The notes under the pieces: generated by a model | Seen by the model: the letters and a program-made list of their open reading frames with translations, nothing else | Databases searched by the model: none | What the model was told of the DNA's origin: nothing | Made by a program: the position numbers and the translations under genes | In this document: one piece after another, positions 10,853 to 42,255 of the stretch | Numbering within the stretch: the first letter of the stretch is position 1 | How the letters are laid out: each line of letters starts with the position of its first letter | Origin: Notospermus geniculatus | Taxonomy: Eukaryota > Nemertea > Pilidiophora > Heteronemertea > Lineidae | Direction of reading: 5' to 3' | NCBI GenBank assembly: GCA_002633025.1 | Contig: NMRB01001815.1 | Location: 64,934 to 128,933 of the forward strand | DNA: 64,000 bases

Positions 10853-13800
10853 ATGGCGTCCCTTCTGAGCAGAAGTGTGGTGGCTCTTGCCCGTAGAACA
10901 TCCAAAATTTCATGCATCCGGACCATGTCTGGAGGTGCCCCTTTTGATCACCAAAAAGGAAAAGTTGGTAAGTATGGTTTCAAACCAGAATTTCGTTAAT
11001 GTACGTTACGGCTTGGATGGAAAAGAGGCGTCAATTTGTGATGTGCAGGAAGCCACGTTCGGTCGATTCGGCATCATGCCGGCTGACCTTGTCGAGTTGA
11101 CCGAAACGCCAAGCCATGCAGTGAGTGACGCATGATTTGACTGCTCATGCATGTGATGCTGACGATCAAAGACCAAGACGAGATCGGAGATGCTGAAATG
11201 AAGTTCCGAAAAACTTCCTGCCAACGTAAGGCGGGGCATCTATAAACAGAGAACTGAAGAACCAAAGAACTGAAGAACTCAAATGATCGATTAGTTGTAC
11301 CTTTAGTTCCTTGAAACAGTATAGGTGTCATGCATGTCATGGATGATGACACATCAAGCATGTCAAGACAGTCCATGTGACAGCAGGCTGCTGATCATGG
11401 CAGATTCTTAGGAAGAGGTAAACAAAACTGTTTTGCTACGTGTAATTTGGTGTGAATTTCTGTCCTAATAGTCTGGAAAGTCACGAAAAATTTGCTGACC
11501 ACAATAGGCCTACATACCGGTAGCTTTGTTGAATTTGTTGTTAGGCAAGGCCTTTTAGGTTTTTTTGATGATGAGAAAGCCCACCATGCCACTGCTGCAC
11601 ATTAATAATTACCTTTGTGTTGAAGATACTGGATTGCCCCCCCCCCAAATACCGCTCAGTGGCAGAGAAGTTGACCGCATTTGTATACTGAGCGGTATTA
11701 TCCACTAACTACTAGTCATGTCAAATGGTGTACACTAAATACCAAATACTAGTCATGTCAAATGGCATAAAGTTCATCAGATGTGAACTTCTTATTTTAA
11801 ATGCCCTTAACTTCAGAAATTTTAGCGGTGCATTTCAGGAAAATACAGCATAGGAATATAATATTTCAGGAAAATACAGCATAGGAATATAATATGATCA
11901 ATATGGGAAAAAATAGGTGTCCATTAATTTTGACCGAGAGTGTAGGTCTAAATTTTTTTNAAAACACTAATTTTATCAATACATACAAATGTTCAAATTT
12001 AATTTTTAAATTGTAATTCTCCACATTATCTCATCAGAATTAATCACACAAACCTGAATTAATGACATCTGACGAGAATAAAAACTCGCAAAGTCGGCCT
12101 TCCGCGATTGTGATTCCTCAGGCCGTCGCGGCCATATTGGTAGAGTCTATCCCAAATGACGCTAACAACAAAATGGCCGCCGGCGTCTGGACGCAAAATT
12201 AAAATCAACAAATCATGGAAATGAGTGATTGGAAACGTTCCAAATACATGAAATACATTTCAGGAACATTTGATTGACTCCTGCCCACACTCACAAATAT
12301 TGATATGGTCACTTTCATTGCTAGAAATTACTTTTTTATGCCGTTGGATGCTACTGGACGCAACTGGTCGCAGTTGGACGCAATTTAGTGCGACCCCCCA
12401 GAATGATAGCATGTCATCGCGGCCGTCATGCCAGGTCAACTCAAACCTCAAGTCCTACAACAAGCCCGGTCGGCGCGAGTTCGATTCCAGGCAAAGGCAT
12501 ATAATTGTGAAAAATTAATTGAGGGTCCGTCGGATGGGACTAAAAAAAAAGCCGTGGTCCCTTGTACCTGAGTGTCTATGCCAGGAGGGCAAGTAAAGAC
12601 CCCACACAGGTGGACAGTAGCCTGTCGTGGACTCCATACCTCCGGCAAAAATCGAACAGGGTTACGACGCCGGTAGTGATACATATCCTTGGCTAGGCCT
12701 ATGTTAAATCTAGCTGATGTAATGATTTGTGTCCTGGAATGGATGTATTTATATTGGAGCCATCTGTTGGCATGGGGAGGCCTGGGCTAGCCTAGGCCAA
12801 ATTAATTACTGACAAGGAAAGCCCATTGATTATTAAAAAGGGCAAAATACCTTAATTAGCAAGATTACCCAATATACCCAGATTTGTTTGGGACTATTCA
12901 TCCTAAACTTCGAATTTGATTGCCCAAGCCTGTTGGTGTTGGAGTTTCATTATTTTACCTACTTTTCAGCGACTGATAAAATTGACATGCCGGACACACT
13001 TGGCCATGCAGTTGGACCAGAAAGATATGAATTGTTGGCAAAATTAGCTGGAAATGAGGTGAGTTGAAAGAGGAGAGTCACGTTTGCTACATTATAACAG
13101 TGAGGCATTGCCTACATTTGTAGGCATTTGATAACTGACTTAAAAACAATTTTTCACATTTTCAGGATCCCTTTGAAATGAATGTGAAAAAGCGAGCAAA
13201 AGGAACCTTTAATGAACCCACACTTATTCCATCATTATATGAAAAGCGACTGGTAGGATGTATATGTAAGTCATCATGAATCTCTAGTCTTAAAGATAAT
13301 ATATCACGACTTCATTGTTTACGTTTAATGTTTGTAAACATTGATGTTTACATTATGTTTTTTTGGACTTTTGGGACATGCCAACCCACCAAATTGAATA
13401 TTTTCAGTATCAAAAGGATTTCTAGAGGGGCACGCCACCAACAAATTACTCATAAGACAAAGAAAAACGAGAAATAAACAAACAAAATGTAAATAAACAA
13501 TGATTTTCGTGGCCCGCGAAAATATCCGTGATATATTATCTTTAATGTATCAGAACTTGTTAAAGGAGCCAGGTTAGCTGTTTCATGCTCATTACGATCA
13601 TGACAAATCTGACACCAGTGGCAAGGACCCAGAGTTCTGGACATGCACCCAGGCGCGGATCCAAGGGTGGGCACCCCCGCCGCACGCCCCCCCCTTTCGG
13701 CCAAAAAATCTTTGAAATCGACCGTGAAATTCTGAAATTTGGAGCAAATCATTGAAATTCACTGCAGATTTCAATGTTTCTAGCACAATGCGCCCCCTCT

Positions 13801-13998
13801 TTCCCGAAATCCTGGATCCGTCCCTGTGCACTAATGACTTGTATAGGTTGCTGTAAAGAATTTGCATTCATTTCAGGTGAAGAGGATGCAACCTGCATTA
13901 ACTGGATGCACCTGCACAAAGGAGAACCTAAACGATGTGAATGTGGCTATTGGTTCAAACTAGTGGAAATGCAGGCAGTGGACTACACTGAGCAGTAA
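10853..13998 (+). CDS. COX5B: Cytochrome c oxidase subunit 5B, nuclear-encoded, mitochondrial
   Basis: This is a zinc-binding peripheral subunit of respiratory complex IV on the matrix side. Exons 10853-10967, 12970-13058, 13166-13265 and 13877-13998 join with clean GT-AG sites to give 141 codons plus stop (human 129). The N terminus [18 protein letters not shown] is a typical Arg/Ser-rich mitochondrial presequence. The mature part carries [40 protein letters not shown] and [20 protein letters not shown]. The zinc ligands are the CIC pair, formed across the last intron (tgtata-t joined to gt), and the CEC pair; the second pair is CxC, where human has CxxC. The start was chosen at 10853 because the presequence begins there and matches the family. 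It lies head-to-head with FAF1, about 400 bases apart. Confidence 0.96.
11648..11699. repeat. Short inverted repeat in COX5B intron 1
   Basis: The arms aataccgctcagt and actgagcggtatt flank about 26 bases. Nearby, actagtcatgtcaaatgg occurs twice (around 11712 and 11748), and a 31-base unit is tandemly duplicated at 11832-11893. Confidence 0.55.
11915..11960. mobile_element. Probable Tc1/mariner-type transposon end at a gap
   Basis: The words ggtgtccattaattttgacc and gagagtgtaggt resemble Tc1/mariner terminal repeats. The sequence then meets a single-N gap at 11960, so the rest of the element is missing or collapsed. Confidence 0.35.
12460..12665 (+). mobile_element. tRNA-derived SINE-like element in COX5B intron 1
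   Basis: A box-B-like gagttcgattccaggc (12477-12492) is followed by a body containing gggtccgtcggatgggact and ggtcccttgtacctgag, a pattern of tRNA-related SINE bodies common in marine animals. The box A side is degenerate. Family assignment needs a repeat library. Confidence 0.5.
13649..13826. mobile_element. MITE, family member 1 (opposite copy at 38191)
   Basis: The termini caggcgcggatccaagg and cctggatccgtccctg are imperfect inverted repeats. The interior ggccaaaaaatctttgaaat and cgaccgtgaaattctgaaat recurs in reverse orientation at 38191-38367. It lies in the COX5B intron before the last exon. Confidence 0.75.
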
Positions 13999-16516
13999 CG
14001 TTTGTGACAGTTAGTTATCTTGTAAAATATGTAATATAGATTGGGTTTTCTGTGTACCAATCATTCCTATATGCATCAGACGCAGTTTGGTTTTCTAGTG
14101 GAACATAAGACTGAGTGGGTCTTATCAAATGTGTGCCTAGTCAATTCCTGCAGTTTGTGGAGTGATTTCACTTACGAACTGTAGTTGCATGAAGTCCATG
14201 TATGCAGAAGATTCACCTTCATATTTCAACTTCATAGAAGAGCAGTTTCTGTAGCTTGCGTTGGCATTTGTTGTTAACACACATGATAAACGGCAGGGAT
14301 TGGCATAAGGATTAGGAAAGTAGAACCAAAAATAGATAAGAGAACCCAAATATCATCCATGGTGAATACTTAATCAATTCATGAAATCTTCACTTCTTTT
14401 ACACAACAGATCTCGCTATCAAAATCATTTGAAAATGTCTGTACATGCATGTAAGTTGTCTGGTTGCAGAGTTCATAAACTAACTGTGCTGAAAATATTA
14501 GTCAAGATTTGCTTTTTGTGTTGACATCATTTGACAGAGCGGATTGAGAATTTAATTTGATGAGGTGTTGATAAACTTTACTCAATTGGATGGATACAGT
14601 ACAGAGGTGTAAAGAACAAGAAATTATCATTGAGGTTATTTTTAGTCAGCGATAGGGCCGGATAACAATCAGGAAGTTGCCTGGCTGACCTCGTGACCTA
14701 GATATGTACTGTACATGATATGTGCATTGTATGTCGAGATGTTCACAACTAACATTGTAGTTATCCAGACTAGTTTGATTTATACAAGTGTTTGGTGTCC
14801 ATTAAAAAGAATAATCTTTGTTGGTGATACATCCTGTTTTTTTATTTTGTTTGGTTGTAAATTGTGAGCATTTGCTTAGCTTTGAACATGTTGAATGAGG
14901 TGATGGTTACGGCTGCACTGTGCAGATAGTGAAATGAGGAGAGTCCCCAGGACGACACCTTGTAAACCTGTCTGACAATGCTATCGGCTGCCTTTAGAAT
15001 CCTGTAACTATAAGACCAGACGTCATTCGGCAGATTATCGGGTCTCTTCAGCAGACCTTGCGTCTTCAAAGCCCCTGGAACAGCAGAAAAAAGAAAGATG
15101 AAAAGCTATCAAATGTGGANTGAGGTGGATTGCCGATGAAATAAAGTGGAATTGTATTGTATAAGGATCGATTTACCGTCTGGCTGAACTTTAGAATCCC
15201 TGGTCGGAAGTGACCTAATCCATGGCACAAAATGTAAGTCCTATTGTACAATCGGCTTATTCCGTCAATCGATGACCATGCATAGTCGTTCCTGCCGTGC
15301 TAAAAAGGTAAATTCCACCTCAGACTCTTTCGTTCATCATACGTTTCATGGGCGCAGCCATGTTTTTCAGCCGTTGGCCAATCAGATTCGGATGCTCTGA
15401 GCTGGACACTCGCCACCTGGCGGTAACAAGATTTTGTAGTCTGTTCTACCAGACTCTCTCCTGTAAGAGAGAGAGGCTGGTGAAGCGAGACTAATTGCTT
15501 TACGGTTGGCATCCACAGGGAGGTGTACATTGTAGGCCTACGCCTGCAGGGCCCACTAGGGTGTAAAAGCGGGTTCTTCATCTTTTGTTAACATTGTTCA
15601 ATACATTAGGCCTAGATAGGTAATTGGTATATGACTTAATGAATATGGGTCCTGAAGTACATAGGATGTACATCCAGCGGTACTAAAGTCCGGCAACATC
15701 TAACTGCAACCCAATGGAATGCGGAAGTCATGTAATGTCGTGGCAGAGCTGTGCAATTTTTAATCATGCCTGTCAACCATTTGCGGTCGTTCCCCGATTG
15801 TTCGCGTTGTACACCGGTTATTCAATTCAAGAGCCGCGTGTGATTAACGATCCGTAGAAAATCCAACTATAATCAATTTCCTAACTTCCGCATTCCATTG
15901 GGTCGTAGTTAGATGTTGCCGGACTTTACACACAAAAAAGATTTCTCCTCAGGCTGTCTTCAAAAGAAAACTCCAATCTCTATCAAAATTTAGGATATTT
16001 TCTGTGTCTGTTTTAATAACAAGGAGTGGGTTGACCAGATTATCGAACATATCTCTTCGTACTCCGTCGTCAAAGAAGACTTGCTCATAGCAAACACACA
16101 CTGACTTCAAATCAACAAGTGTTCCATTATGTACGAAGACTATTTTACATATTTACATGGCAAAAAAAGTGAACTTGTTATGAAGAAAGTAGATACTGCT
16201 ATCAAAATAATTGCCCTTGTAAGCTTTTGTAGCCAGGGATTAGGATTTCGTACAATCTGACATGACCAACTCGGTTGATTTACCATCACGATTGAAGAGA
16301 GAGCACCTGGTGAATAACAAATAGCCAACAGGAATGCTGATTCCCACTAAAAGATTTTGAACAGGAGCTAAAGCTGACCAGTTTCAAAAGAAAGTATAAA
16401 ATTCTATGGTACTATTCATAAAATATACAAATCATCACTCTACATCCGTACTTCTCATCACATTGACTGTATGACTAACAGGAACAGGCAGTAGACAAAC
16501 CCATCTACGGCGGCCG
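13999..16516. other. COX5B-FAK intergenic region (convergent 3' ends)
   Basis: It holds the 3' flanks of two convergent genes, a single-N gap at 15120 and a 245-base palindromic MITE (15684-15928). No additional coding exon was recognised. Confidence 0.45.
15684..15928. mobile_element. MITE with about 45-base terminal inverted repeats
   Basis: The left end taaagtccggcaacatctaa continues through cccaatggaatgcggaagt. The right end is its reverse complement, with attccattgggt and gatgttgccggacttta. The interior is non-coding. Confidence 0.75.
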
Positions 16517-34216
<17,700 letters not shown>

Positions 34217-37200
34217 CTGCAAAATAAGAAATGAGACAATTAAATCAGACAATTCTCTCCAAACGGAGGACATGGATCACGCCCATTTGGGAACATTTTA
34301 CCATACCTGCTGCACTTTTGCAAAAAATCCAGGTAACAACAGGCCTTTTCATTCCTGAAAACCTGCAAGAATTACAAATTATATTTGTCAGTCTTTCCCA
34401 CAAGTAGCTTATCTACTTGAAGTTTTTTTTACAATAATAAATCTGATACTCAAGTGGATCACCACAGCCTATAAAATACCTGCTACACAAACAGAGTTGA
34501 GAAAAACTTCTAAGAGAAAAGCTCTTCCCTAAAGCATGTATGACAAGGTTCAAAACAAGCTGTCCAGGCTTATGGAACTGAAGTGCATCTAAAGCTAGGC
34601 CTACCTGTAGCAATCGCTCCTTGAGGGCAGAAACTGCTGACATCATCAAACTGATCACACTTCCACATTGGGCAGTGAACCTGTTCAATTTGTGCACTTC
34701 TAATGCCAAAATTGCTTCCACGGCACATCTACTCAGGCCCCCAGTCCAATCTATCCAATGCAACCAATATGCTGTTAGTGTTGGGCCTGAAGTTTCATAC
34801 GGCTCTGATTGCTGACCTGCATAGACCTGGAATTTGATTCCAATTTATCTGAAAGGTCTTGCTCCTACCTATACATATTCACAAGGAGTTGGCTGAATGT
34901 AATGCTGTGTCTTTCGATTATTTGTAAGTGAATGGCTAGTTTTGGTTGTCCTGTTTACAAAGGCTGATTTTGAAAGGATGACTATGATTCATGTGATTGC
35001 TGGTTACCACGGTTTCCAGTACAGAAAATACACTTTTTGCAGGTGGAAACTGTTGTGCCAAGTGAAACAAGATTTATTAAACCAACAAGTATGAAATCTC
35101 GTAACTAACTGGGACTAGCCTTAAAGTTAAAAAATACATGGTACTCCAGAAGTTACCCAAAAAGGCAATGGCTATGTTACAAGGAAGTCAAAAGATAGAA
35201 AATTGTCTGAGAATTATGTCACCATTCAGGTTCCTTCATGTCCCAGCATGCCTCAGGAAGTCATCATCTAGAATCAGATACATGTAGGATTACACGCCAT
35301 GACTCAATGTAACATATTTATCATTATTAATTGAACAAGGAGAAGGCTTACAAGGGAAACCGATACACTAATTAAATCTCAAAAATCGATATACAAAATG
35401 TACATGAGGTTTAATTACACGAATTTATGAGGTACGCCAACGATATGAGTAATCAATTTTTTCAGAACTTTCAAATTATGCATTGTACGCAGGTACTAGT
35501 ATGATGGAAAATTTCCAAAATCAATGAGTATTGATAGATGAATATGTCTATATGCCAANGGGGGGGGGGGGGGGGTTCTTCAAGAATTCCCACGAACTTG
35601 GTCTTTGCCTTCCCAATGTCAAATACTACATGTACTGTCATTCTCTTCCACCATACATGTACCAATACAACTGCTGCAGCAGCCGTCCAGTCGTGCCAGC
35701 CCCTGCCGAAAATGCAACACATTATTCACACTGAAAGTCATTTTAGAAATCTAAACAGAAACGTGGAGGTAGCAAAGGAGCTGTTGGATCGATCGCAGGT
35801 TCTGGTTTGGTTGTGGAATCAACAGGAGACCGTAGCAGAGGTAATTGAGTATTGATCTGATGACTGAGGTGAAGCACACGTGGTACTGGAAGACGGATAA
35901 CCCAACTCCAAGCATCGCCTTGGTCATGTTGGTGCAAGTGGTGATTCTAACAAGAATGTTGTTGGCACTCTGAATTCACCTGTGTCTTAACTCTGTGTTT
36001 CTTCAATTCCACAACAAAACACACTACTGCACAAGTTACAGACAAAAATGTTTATTTACCGGTACATAATGTATGTCCGGAACAAAAGCGTCCACACACA
36101 AAAGTTCTGATGTAAGGTTTGACCTTGGAGGAAGGTTTGACATTCAAAGGATAGAAGTTGACCAACTGCCAAACCCTCCTACAACGTAATCATCATAATC
36201 CCCTGAATGAATGCACCTTATAATGATGATTGATTTATTTCCGATCCACACAGAAATTCCACTGCTGGGATATGCACAAAGCCAAGAAGTTAGAATCAAA
36301 AGTACATATATGTTTTTTTTCCAATGGAAACATGCTCACCTTCCTGAAGACCTTGAAAAACATCCCTCCTGAGTACACTAGAAATCACTCAATGACACTT
36401 TCCCTCTTTCTGCTAGCACAGGACCTCGAACAGGCTGACAGAAGCATCAAGGACAATGTCCAATATGTCCATACACATATCGAGTCCGGGCCTATCATCC
36501 CTTTTGACTGTTCTGCACATCATCAACAGGTTATCAAACTGAGCAACCATTTCAATAACATGAATTGACAACAAAATATCGAAAAACCCCAGGAGTTCAA
36601 AGTAGGAATCAGAATTTGAATGCCAATGTAGCCTACTTCGGTTGAGGCCCTCCAATCAGGTCCAGCGAACATGGCACACTTCAAGTTGGATTGAGGCCTT
36701 GGTGAGCATCATGTAACTTGAACATCTGTCCATTTTCTACCAGGTGATTTCTTTCATATCAAACAATTTTCATACGCCAACATGGCCAAGATATCATACA
36801 ACTGGCAATACCAATTCAACCAATCATGCATGATTCCTGTTGACGTCACATACATGTATGAAGGCTGCCATCCTGTGACATGCAGTAATTTGCATTGATC
36901 CCCTTGCTTTTGATTGTGGACCATCCATCAGCCTACAGTGAAACACCTGATTGGTCGAACCATGATAACTGCAGCATGCGGTAATCACACTGGCTGCAGA
37001 AGGACGACTTGGACTCGGATGTCCCGATACTGATGACACATGTGTACATGTACATGTAGGATCGCTGCCAAAGTGCAATATTTCTGGGTGTGATAGGTGC
37101 AGTTTCATGACTTATAATTTTGAAACGCACTACAGCAAAGTTTCTTCAACCAGTGATCTGTTTTCTTCTCCCCTGAACAGCTGTGTACTATCATTGGAGG

Positions 37201-37881
37201 TGATGAAGTTATCACGGATGGCGAGTCAAGCTGGTCAATCAGCAAGCGAAAAGTTCAAAACTCACCGGGAATGTTCCATCCCGGGCAGAAAGGAGGCTAA
37301 AGGAATTTGATGCTTGATGATATGTAGAGTTTATTGAGCAGACGTCATGCAAGTTGTCCTCAACGACTGCACTGATTGGTGAAACTGAGAGATGGAGTAG
37401 CGCTTGGCATATTTCTGTGCAGATTCAGACTTTCCCAAAACAGAATTTACAAAACCTGTCAGTCATGCCCCTACCCATAATTCTGGGCCCCGATGGATCA
37501 TAGATAATCTCATGACACTCCATTTCTAACTTCCAGAGACAGTGCGAGCATCCTATCTCTGGGGAAATCACCTCAATAATCCTGTACAAACCTGGAGTGG
37601 CAAGAGATCCATGTTCCAGACATGCTTACTAATACATGTACCATACATGTACCAAAGACTCTGCCTTGCAACCTAATCACTCTTTGAAACCATATCCAAT
37701 ATCAGGCAATTTGCTCATTTTTGATTAACCTCACACTTGATTGATGTTCTACATTATAATATTAGCTCTCGGCAGCATCAAATGTTTGTGAGTATTGCGA
37801 AAGGGTCCAATGACCTACATGTATGTTATGGCGGGACCTTTGTTCACAGAATACCATCAAAAGAGCCAATTGGCACATTAG

Positions 37882-38105
37882 GGAGGTTTAGAAATCAAAC
37901 AATAAATGTAAACGTCAACGACAATGTTATGTTATTTTCATACCGAAAATGTGCAATATATTAAAAATCTGGTGAATGTGGCGTAAACGTCAACGACAGT
38001 TATTTTCATACCGAAAATGTGCAATATATTAAAAATCTGGTGAATGTGGTGAAAAATAATGTTGTGTAAAGTTGACGTTTATTGTTTGATTTCTAAAACC
38101 TCTCT
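37882..38105. mobile_element. MITE with internal tandem duplication
   Basis: The ends ggtttagaaatcaaacaata and tattgtttgatttctaaaac are inverted repeats. Inside, a 74-base unit (37909-37982) is followed directly by a 68-base second copy (37983-38050) that lacks a short segment and otherwise matches almost exactly. Confidence 0.7.
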
Positions 38106-38190
38106 ATTGACAAACCAAGAGCTGCCACGAAAAGTACATGGGATACTGAGCTATAACACTGCACAAGGCCAAGGGTTATATGATAGGTTG

Positions 38191-38367
38191 CAGGGACGGA
38201 TCCAGGATTTCGGGGAAAGAGGGGGCACTGTGTTAGAAACATTGAAATCTACGGTCAATTTCAATGATTTGCTCCAAATGTCAGAATTTCACGGTCGATT
38301 TTAAAGATTTTTTGGCCGAAAGGGGGGGCGTGCAGCAGGTGCGCCCCCCCCCTTGGATCCGCGCCTG
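38191..38367. mobile_element. MITE, family member 2 (inverted relative to 13649)
   Basis: It starts cagggacggatccaggattt and ends ccttggatccgcgcctg, the reverse complement of the element at 13649-13826 with minor differences across its full length. Two full-length copies 24 kb apart with matching ends define the element boundaries well. Confidence 0.75.
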
Positions 38368-38479
38368 GGTTGCAGCAGGAAGGGTCATCACAACTTTGCT
38401 GACCCACATCTGCCAAATTTGCATTCATTTTGACATCTAATTCAGCATTTGACGTGTGTTTGATTAGAGGCCATTACAA

Positions 38480-39505
38480 GTCAACTGGAAGTGGAGCACA
38501 ACAAAATTATGAAACCTCTGATGGGACAAAGACCCAAAAAACTCTTTGAACATCAATTTGAAGTTTACAAGACAAAAAGCGATCAGCATGACCATTCAAA
38601 AAATAGTGCCAATGGCACTGTGCCCGCTTGGCTTGAAGCAGTTTGGCCCCCTAGTGGTAAAGTCAAGAATCAGATTTTGCCGAAAATTCATCTGAGTTGT
38701 TACAGCCTAGAGGTACATGTAGATACGTGCAAAGTTTCAAAGCAATAGGTCAAACCATTACAAAAAGAGCCAATTTCGTAATTTCAGGCGAACTTTGACC
38801 TCTGTGAACTTGAAAAGTAGGTCAAATTAAAAACTCGAGTACTATATCTTATGTATCCCTATTAGATATACCCATGATAAAAATTTGACAAAGATCCGTC
38901 TCTTGGNAACCTAAATTAGGCCCGCAAATAATAATTTCACGCTCTGCTTACTCAATTCCACGTCTCAAACTTCAGTCTTTACGGTCTTCATCAATCCCCA
39001 TGCGTTCCAGCCTCAAACGCGCCTTAGTTGCGAAGTACAGCCCATTTTTAGTCATTCTCGAAAAATTATTTACATAACCATATCACAGCAGCGTTCCACT
39101 TTTGACGTCAGATTGCTTCGCAGATTCGCCGCGTCGCGGCGTTCCGGGAACATGGCGTCTAGAGGTACACGTGTACAAAGTTTCAACATGATAGTTCAAA
39201 CCATTATCAAAATATAGCCCTTTGAAATTTTTCACAAAACGCCCCCTGGAGGCCAAAATAGGAATCCAACTGTGGTCAAAATCGAACTCGATCGAGATCT
39301 TAGGCCCATATATACACCTACCAAAGATAAAAAAGATTCATCAAAAAATAAAGGCGCTAGAGCGCTAACGAACCAAAAGTTTACGGACGTACCGCCGTAC
39401 CGCCGTATTGCCGTACGGCCGTACGGACTGACGCACGACAGACCACCACTCAATGACCCCAACCACAGCATAAGCCCTGCTGGGCCTTGTGGCCAAGCGG
39501 GCTAA
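38480..39505. repeat. Dispersed repeat ending in a strong GC hairpin
   Basis: A repeat interrupted by the gap at 38907. It ends at 39473-39503 in a hairpin with arms agccctgctgggcc and ggccaagcgggct around ttgt. A core of about 110 bases including gacctctgtgaacttgaaaa and gtaggtcaaat recurs in reverse orientation near 48830-48945, and the final 90 bases recur at 60985-61075. No transposase was recognised. Confidence 0.6.
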
Positions 39506-40943
39506 AAACTCTGTCTATCACAATGGTGCATGTATGAACTCCACACACAGTTCATCTTCCATTCAACACCTTCCCAATATCAACCGACTCACCAATCGAA
39601 GAAAAAAATCCACATAACATGAAGTAAATCAAGACCGGAAGGTTGCTTTTTGATAAAGTTGAAATTCCATGCTATTCTCTACCTGTGTAATGCCGGCAGT
39701 GGTACATGAATGAACATCAATGAATCCAAACTGCTGTTGAAGGAAACAGTGCGTGAATGCTTTTCACTGCAACCAATTTGATACCAAACTCAGCCTTTTG
39801 ATTGTACACAAAGCATCGTGAGGAAACCCACCTGGTTACGGATTAATGGATGCATTCCATACTCAAAGTAGTCAAGGTTATCAGTGAGTGAACAATTTCC
39901 TTTCAATCTTTTTCACTGTTCAGTGTACATGTAGTTTTAAAAGAATACTGTACAACATACAGGTGGGAGACTACAGTGAGATGGAGAGACTGAGGTCAAC
40001 AGCAGGGGGTACACAAGTACAATATTGTTGTGTTGTCACGATCGTAGTTGTCGCATACTGCACACTCTCTGCAGCATCATCACAAAATTATAAATTTGGC
40101 TTTTTCTCCAGTAGAAAACAGAGGAGTGATGGCGAGTCCTGATTCTGAACCAACCAAGTAGGCCTATCTGTAGGCACTGGCCACTGAAACGATGTCAATG
40201 AGGAGTTAGGCTGGTCCAAAGAAGAAAAGCCGAGATTTACTGACGACACATAAGATAACATGCACAATGAGGTCCGAAGGCATCTGCCCATGTCTCCATA
40301 TGTCAGTGTTTCTCCTTGTTTCGGAAACACTGGCAGGTAGATGGATGACTTTCTCTGTGTGTAACCAATTGTGAAATTGCTGCTAATTCCATCAGAAATT
40401 GTAGGGGAACACTCACAGGTGGGGAACATTCACAAACATTACACACCAGGCCTTTCCATTGCATAATTTGGGACACACCCTCTTTCCTATAATTTGGGCT
40501 ATTTTCACCGGCGCCACCTCTATTTTGTGTCTCAAAGTAGGCCTACTCTTCGGAGAATACAAAACTCGCACATAAGAGTCTGGATTAGTTTGACCTTCTT
40601 TTTAATCGAGTTTCTTGTGTGATTCAAGTAATTATTGAATTAATAATAAATAATGTGAATTATCAAAATAAAATGTTTATTTTGTGTTTTTCCATAAAAA
40701 CATAAGACATTAACCAAGACTGGCCATGCTGGTGGCAGACTAGTGGACAAGTGAGTGATACTCACTGCGTCAGCAGACCCAATGACCAATGACAGAGCCA
40801 GTGCCAATGCCAATGCCATGTTTTGAATCAACCCCGTCCCAAAACTATCTGTCATCAGCAGTGAAATTGTACTTTCTTATTCTGATACACCAGATATGGA
40901 AATAATAAATTTATAAGAAATATAATCAAGCTCAAAACAAATC

Positions 40944-41178
40944 TACTGTAAAGCAAGATAATTTCGCGGCTGGCAATTTTCCCGAATCAAGAATTATAGA
41001 CATATTCACGGCAGGATATTTTCGCGAGTCTCTGCCATTTTTTTTAATTTTTTTTCACGGACCGTACTTATCACTTATTGCGTGTACTCATATTCGCGAC
41101 AGGAAATTTTCGCGACTCATACACTCTCGCGAAATTCGCGAAAATTTCCTGCACGCGAAATTTTCCTGCTTTACAGTA
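40944..41178. mobile_element. MITE with tactgtaaagc ends and cgcgaaa-rich interior
   Basis: The termini tactgtaaagcaagataatt and ttttcctgctttacagta are inverted repeats, and ttcgcg/cgcgaa words recur inside. It resembles the cgcgaaatttt-rich short elements common in marine invertebrate genomes. Confidence 0.6.
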
Positions 41179-42255
41179 TTTTAGAGTAACGAATTATTTC
41201 ATTAATCTTGTAAAGAGATACACATGCAATAGTATTCGTAACTGTCCTTATATAAAACCAAAGAACGTAATGAAAGCAAACATGCTAAACTCATGAAAAG
41301 CACACTCCAGGCAGAACTGGTCTGCCCAGTAAGACGCTCAGATCATCAAATTTGAGAAACAATGTGTCGGCCGATCCAATGCGACTTTGGCACTACCACA
41401 TGGCAGGCTTGCTGCTACATGCATTGACACGGTCACCAGACACTAAGAGAGCCAGGTAACGCGAACATGAGATTGCAAAGGTGGAGTTTTATTTCCTTTT
41501 GAATTACATTTTGGGCGCATGTCCCCAAATTAATATGGGCGCGTACGACGTTTACCGTCGTATGATCCATGCAATGGAAAGGCCTGCACACGGCTCTGAC
41601 ACCATCAAAATAATAATGAATATTGATTTTTTAAACGGCCAGCCAGCACTCTTGTAGTAGGCCCCCCTACCTGGATTTGGGATAGTTTATCAGAATTGGA
41701 AGTAGGCCTGAAATATACATCTTCTTCATACATCAGTACATTGTATACAAATAGTTCACCATACAGCAGGCCTACATACATCAGTACATGTAAGAGTGTA
41801 ATGTATACATGTCAACATAGCAATGTTGTGTGCATAAACTGCCACTCCCGTTTTACCGTTCAAATGCTCGATTGCCAGAAATAGATCGGTTGTCACTTAC
41901 TTGCCTGATAAAATAGACTATGAGATTGTAGAAATGGATCAGAAAATTGATATCCCGTTCAATATTTCCCCCAAATCTTGAAAATATGGGCACCTAACTA
42001 ACCGCAGGGATTTTGCGTGCTTCCTGATGGCGAATGACCTCGTCCCCAGTAATTTCCGAGTGACCGGAATAGCATGCTGTGATAGACCTGACTATACATT
42101 GTACCATTTCCCTGGAGTCGTGGTTCGACGGCTGCTGCCACCTGTTAAAGGCGAACACAACTCATATACTGGATCCCAGGTTTAGACCTGGATACTGGGT
42201 TGATTCGTCATTACATGCATTAGGCATGTTAGGCTAGGCCTAGTGCTGTTTTCAT

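Noticed and set aside
35559-35577. Long poly-G run as a possible G-quadruplex
   Set aside because: It directly follows an N gap and is more likely a low-quality contig end than a biological structure.
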